Assembly (NCBI GenBank): GCA_945883845.1
Contig: CAMCYI010000020.1
Location: 1-64,000, forward strand
Source: Bacteriovorax stolpii
GTDB taxonomy: Bacteria; Bdellovibrionota; Bacteriovoracia; Bacteriovoracales; Bacteriovoracaceae
Direction: 5' to 3'
Length of the DNA stretch: 64,000 bases
The notes beneath the pieces are model-generated. The model saw only the letters and a program-made list of their open reading frames with translations. It was not told the origin of the DNA and did not search any database. Each line of letters starts with the position of its first letter. Positions within the stretch are counted from its first letter, which is position 1. Below are positions 62,966 to 64,000 of this stretch, piece after piece. A program made the translations under genes and the position numbers.

Positions 62966-63657
62966 TAAACCGTGAAAACTATCCCTCTAAAGGAAAAATG
63001 CCTGCATGCCAAAAGCCTGATTTGTCGTTTCTAATCGTCCAATGAAAAACATTGAATCGTGGATCATCTGGGGTTGATGCTAATTCGTTTGCTAACTTCG
63101 GCTCATGGCCGGTCAAAGAGAGCTCTGGAAATATCAGAGATTTGAAGAGTGCTATAAAGCCATCAGTTTGGGGAAGAACTGCCTTGTCTGGAAGTTTCAT
63201 GATGATTTAAAAGACTAAGAAGTTGGATCATGTTTGTAGCTTACTCAGGACGCAGACCGGCCGCTCTGATCACGGTTCTCGTCGCCTGGGGCCTGAGATC
63301 CAAGCAGCCCACTCAGGAGAGGTCCCAGTATCTGCCCACAGTTTTGCACATACCATTCACTGATCGAGCCGATGGTAGCAAAAGACGCATCAGAATCAAT
63401 CGCCACGGAAGTGCCTGGCCGAGGATTCCTAAGTGCAGGAAGGTAATTCACAGTCACCACTTAAATAAGACCATCTTGTAAATTTCAGCCGACTCCGCCA
63501 AAAAAGCGGAGATCCCTATAACGAGAGAACCCATTTTGGTTTTTGCGATTTGTATAATGACGCGTAGGAATTTACCGTTGTCTGGCAGGTACAAAGTGTG
63601 TGCCCTGAAATGACTGCTATGCTAGCATAAACGGAACATTCTTCAGAGAGGTCACAC
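62966..63657. other. Degenerate stretch; possible gene remnants on the minus strand
   Basis: A 73-codon minus frame (62979-63200) and a 71-codon minus frame (63245-63460) look partly coding: FNVFHWTIRNDKSGFWHAGIF in the first and NPRPGTSVAIDSDASFATIGSISEW in the second. Around 63270-63340 a neighbouring frame reads TGTSPEWAAWISGP, as if the reading frame had shifted. No ribosome sites were seen. Possibly one decayed gene of unknown type. The right part carries the promoter region of the last gene, including TATGCTAGCATA (63618-63629). Confidence 0.3.
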
Positions 63658-64000
63658 TTGAAACGTATCATTCTAACGTCTTTCCTATTTCTTGCTGGTT
63701 GTGCTGGTAATAGCATGAAGGAAAACAAAAAATCAGCAGAAGCCTTACCAGCAAAACCAGATATTGCTTTTACAGTTACGGAGGGAATCTCTCATCCGGA
63801 ATCTGCACTTTACTCAGACACACATAAAACAATCTTTGTCTCAAACGTTGCCAGCGGAAATCCTATGGAAACGAAACGTGTAGGCTATATAAGTAAAATA
63901 TCTGCTGATGGAGCATTGATCAGTTCTCAGTGGGTAAAAAATCTCAAAGCTCCGAAAGGGATGGCGATTGTAGGAAACCATCTCTATGTCAGTGATGTGG
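63658..64000 (+). CDS. Beta-propeller-type lipoprotein (SMP-30/strictosidine synthase-like), 3' partial
   Basis: A TTG start at 63658 is supported by AGAGG about six bases upstream. The first residues form a signal peptide ending in a lipobox LAGC near residue 15. The visible 114 codons include GISHPESALYSDTHKTIFVSNVASG and LKAPKGMAIVGNHLYVSDV, the repeat pattern of NHL/SMP-30 beta-propellers. The rest of the gene lies beyond the right edge. Function would be binding or hydrolysis of a small molecule; not determinable here. Confidence 0.72.
   Translation, partial: MKRIILTSFLFLAGCAGNSMKENKKSAEALPAKPDIAFTVTEGISHPESALYSDTHKTIFVSNVASGNPMETKRVGYISKISADGALISSQWVKNLKAPKGMAIVGNHLYVSDV

Noticed and set aside
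63245..63460. 71-codon minus-strand frame near the right edge as a gene
   Set aside because: No ribosome site, and a neighbouring frame looks equally coding, so it is reported only as possible remnant DNA.

Overview
The window looks like chromosomal DNA from a Gram-negative predator-type bacterium of the Bdellovibrionota, most likely near Bacteriovorax or Peredibacter. This is inferred from gene content, not from a search. It has an LpoA-like envelope lipoprotein, MreB, a LolA-like carrier, many small secreted proteins and lipoproteins, an FHA/phosphatase/TadC-like signalling block, and promoter sequences of the flagellar sigma-28 (FliA) type in front of secreted-protein genes. FliA controls attack-phase genes in Bdellovibrio.

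Layout. 1-4.8 kb: end of hemW, then grpE, dnaK and dnaJ. 4.9-11.3 kb: LpoA-like lipoprotein, hpt (reverse), then mreB, a PilZ protein, a lipoprotein and nagZ. 11.4-20.0 kb: a nearly gapless block of a TadC-like protein with an extra periplasmic domain, a DUF192 protein, three membrane FHA proteins carrying four FHA domains, a PP2C phosphatase and a response regulator. 20.0-22.1 kb: birA (reverse), rph, rdgB and tRNA-Pro(UGG). 22.1-28.3 kb: a loose accessory stretch with a 60-residue membrane peptide gene, a broken monooxygenase-type gene, a secreted ADP-ribosyltransferase and a lipoprotein behind a sigma-28-like promoter. 28.3-40.1 kb: smc, a LolA-like gene, secreted proteins, an HTH plus von Willebrand A pair, mutY and an RCC1-repeat lipoprotein. 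40.2-46.0 kb: the RNase P RNA gene, a zinc-ribbon protein, aroB-aroA, a PBP4-type peptidase and a FecR-domain protein. 46.4-49.0 kb: a MotA/ExbB-like plus MotB-like pair with an unusually long coiled coil. 49.1-57.8 kb: secreted proteins, a large HEAT-repeat protein, a lipase-like hydrolase and a degenerate receiver/HD-GYP protein. 57.9-61.4 kb: a 3.4 kb segment between two 33-bp direct repeats, holding gene fragments, a LysR regulator and a YHS / di-heme lipoprotein / nitroreductase operon. 61.4-64 kb: a YiiX-like peptidase and the start of a beta-propeller lipoprotein.

Strongest leads: (1) five sigma-28-like promoters in front of secreted, lipoprotein or motor genes, two of them so close to the ATG that the transcripts should be leaderless; (2) a 17-bp palindrome of consensus TGTCTAAAnTTTAGACA at four places, each upstream of an envelope or secreted-protein gene; (3) the coiled-coil ion-driven motor pair; (4) the secreted R-S-E type ADP-ribosyltransferase; (5) the direct-repeat-bounded segment. 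No complete CRISPR array, transposase or prophage was seen.
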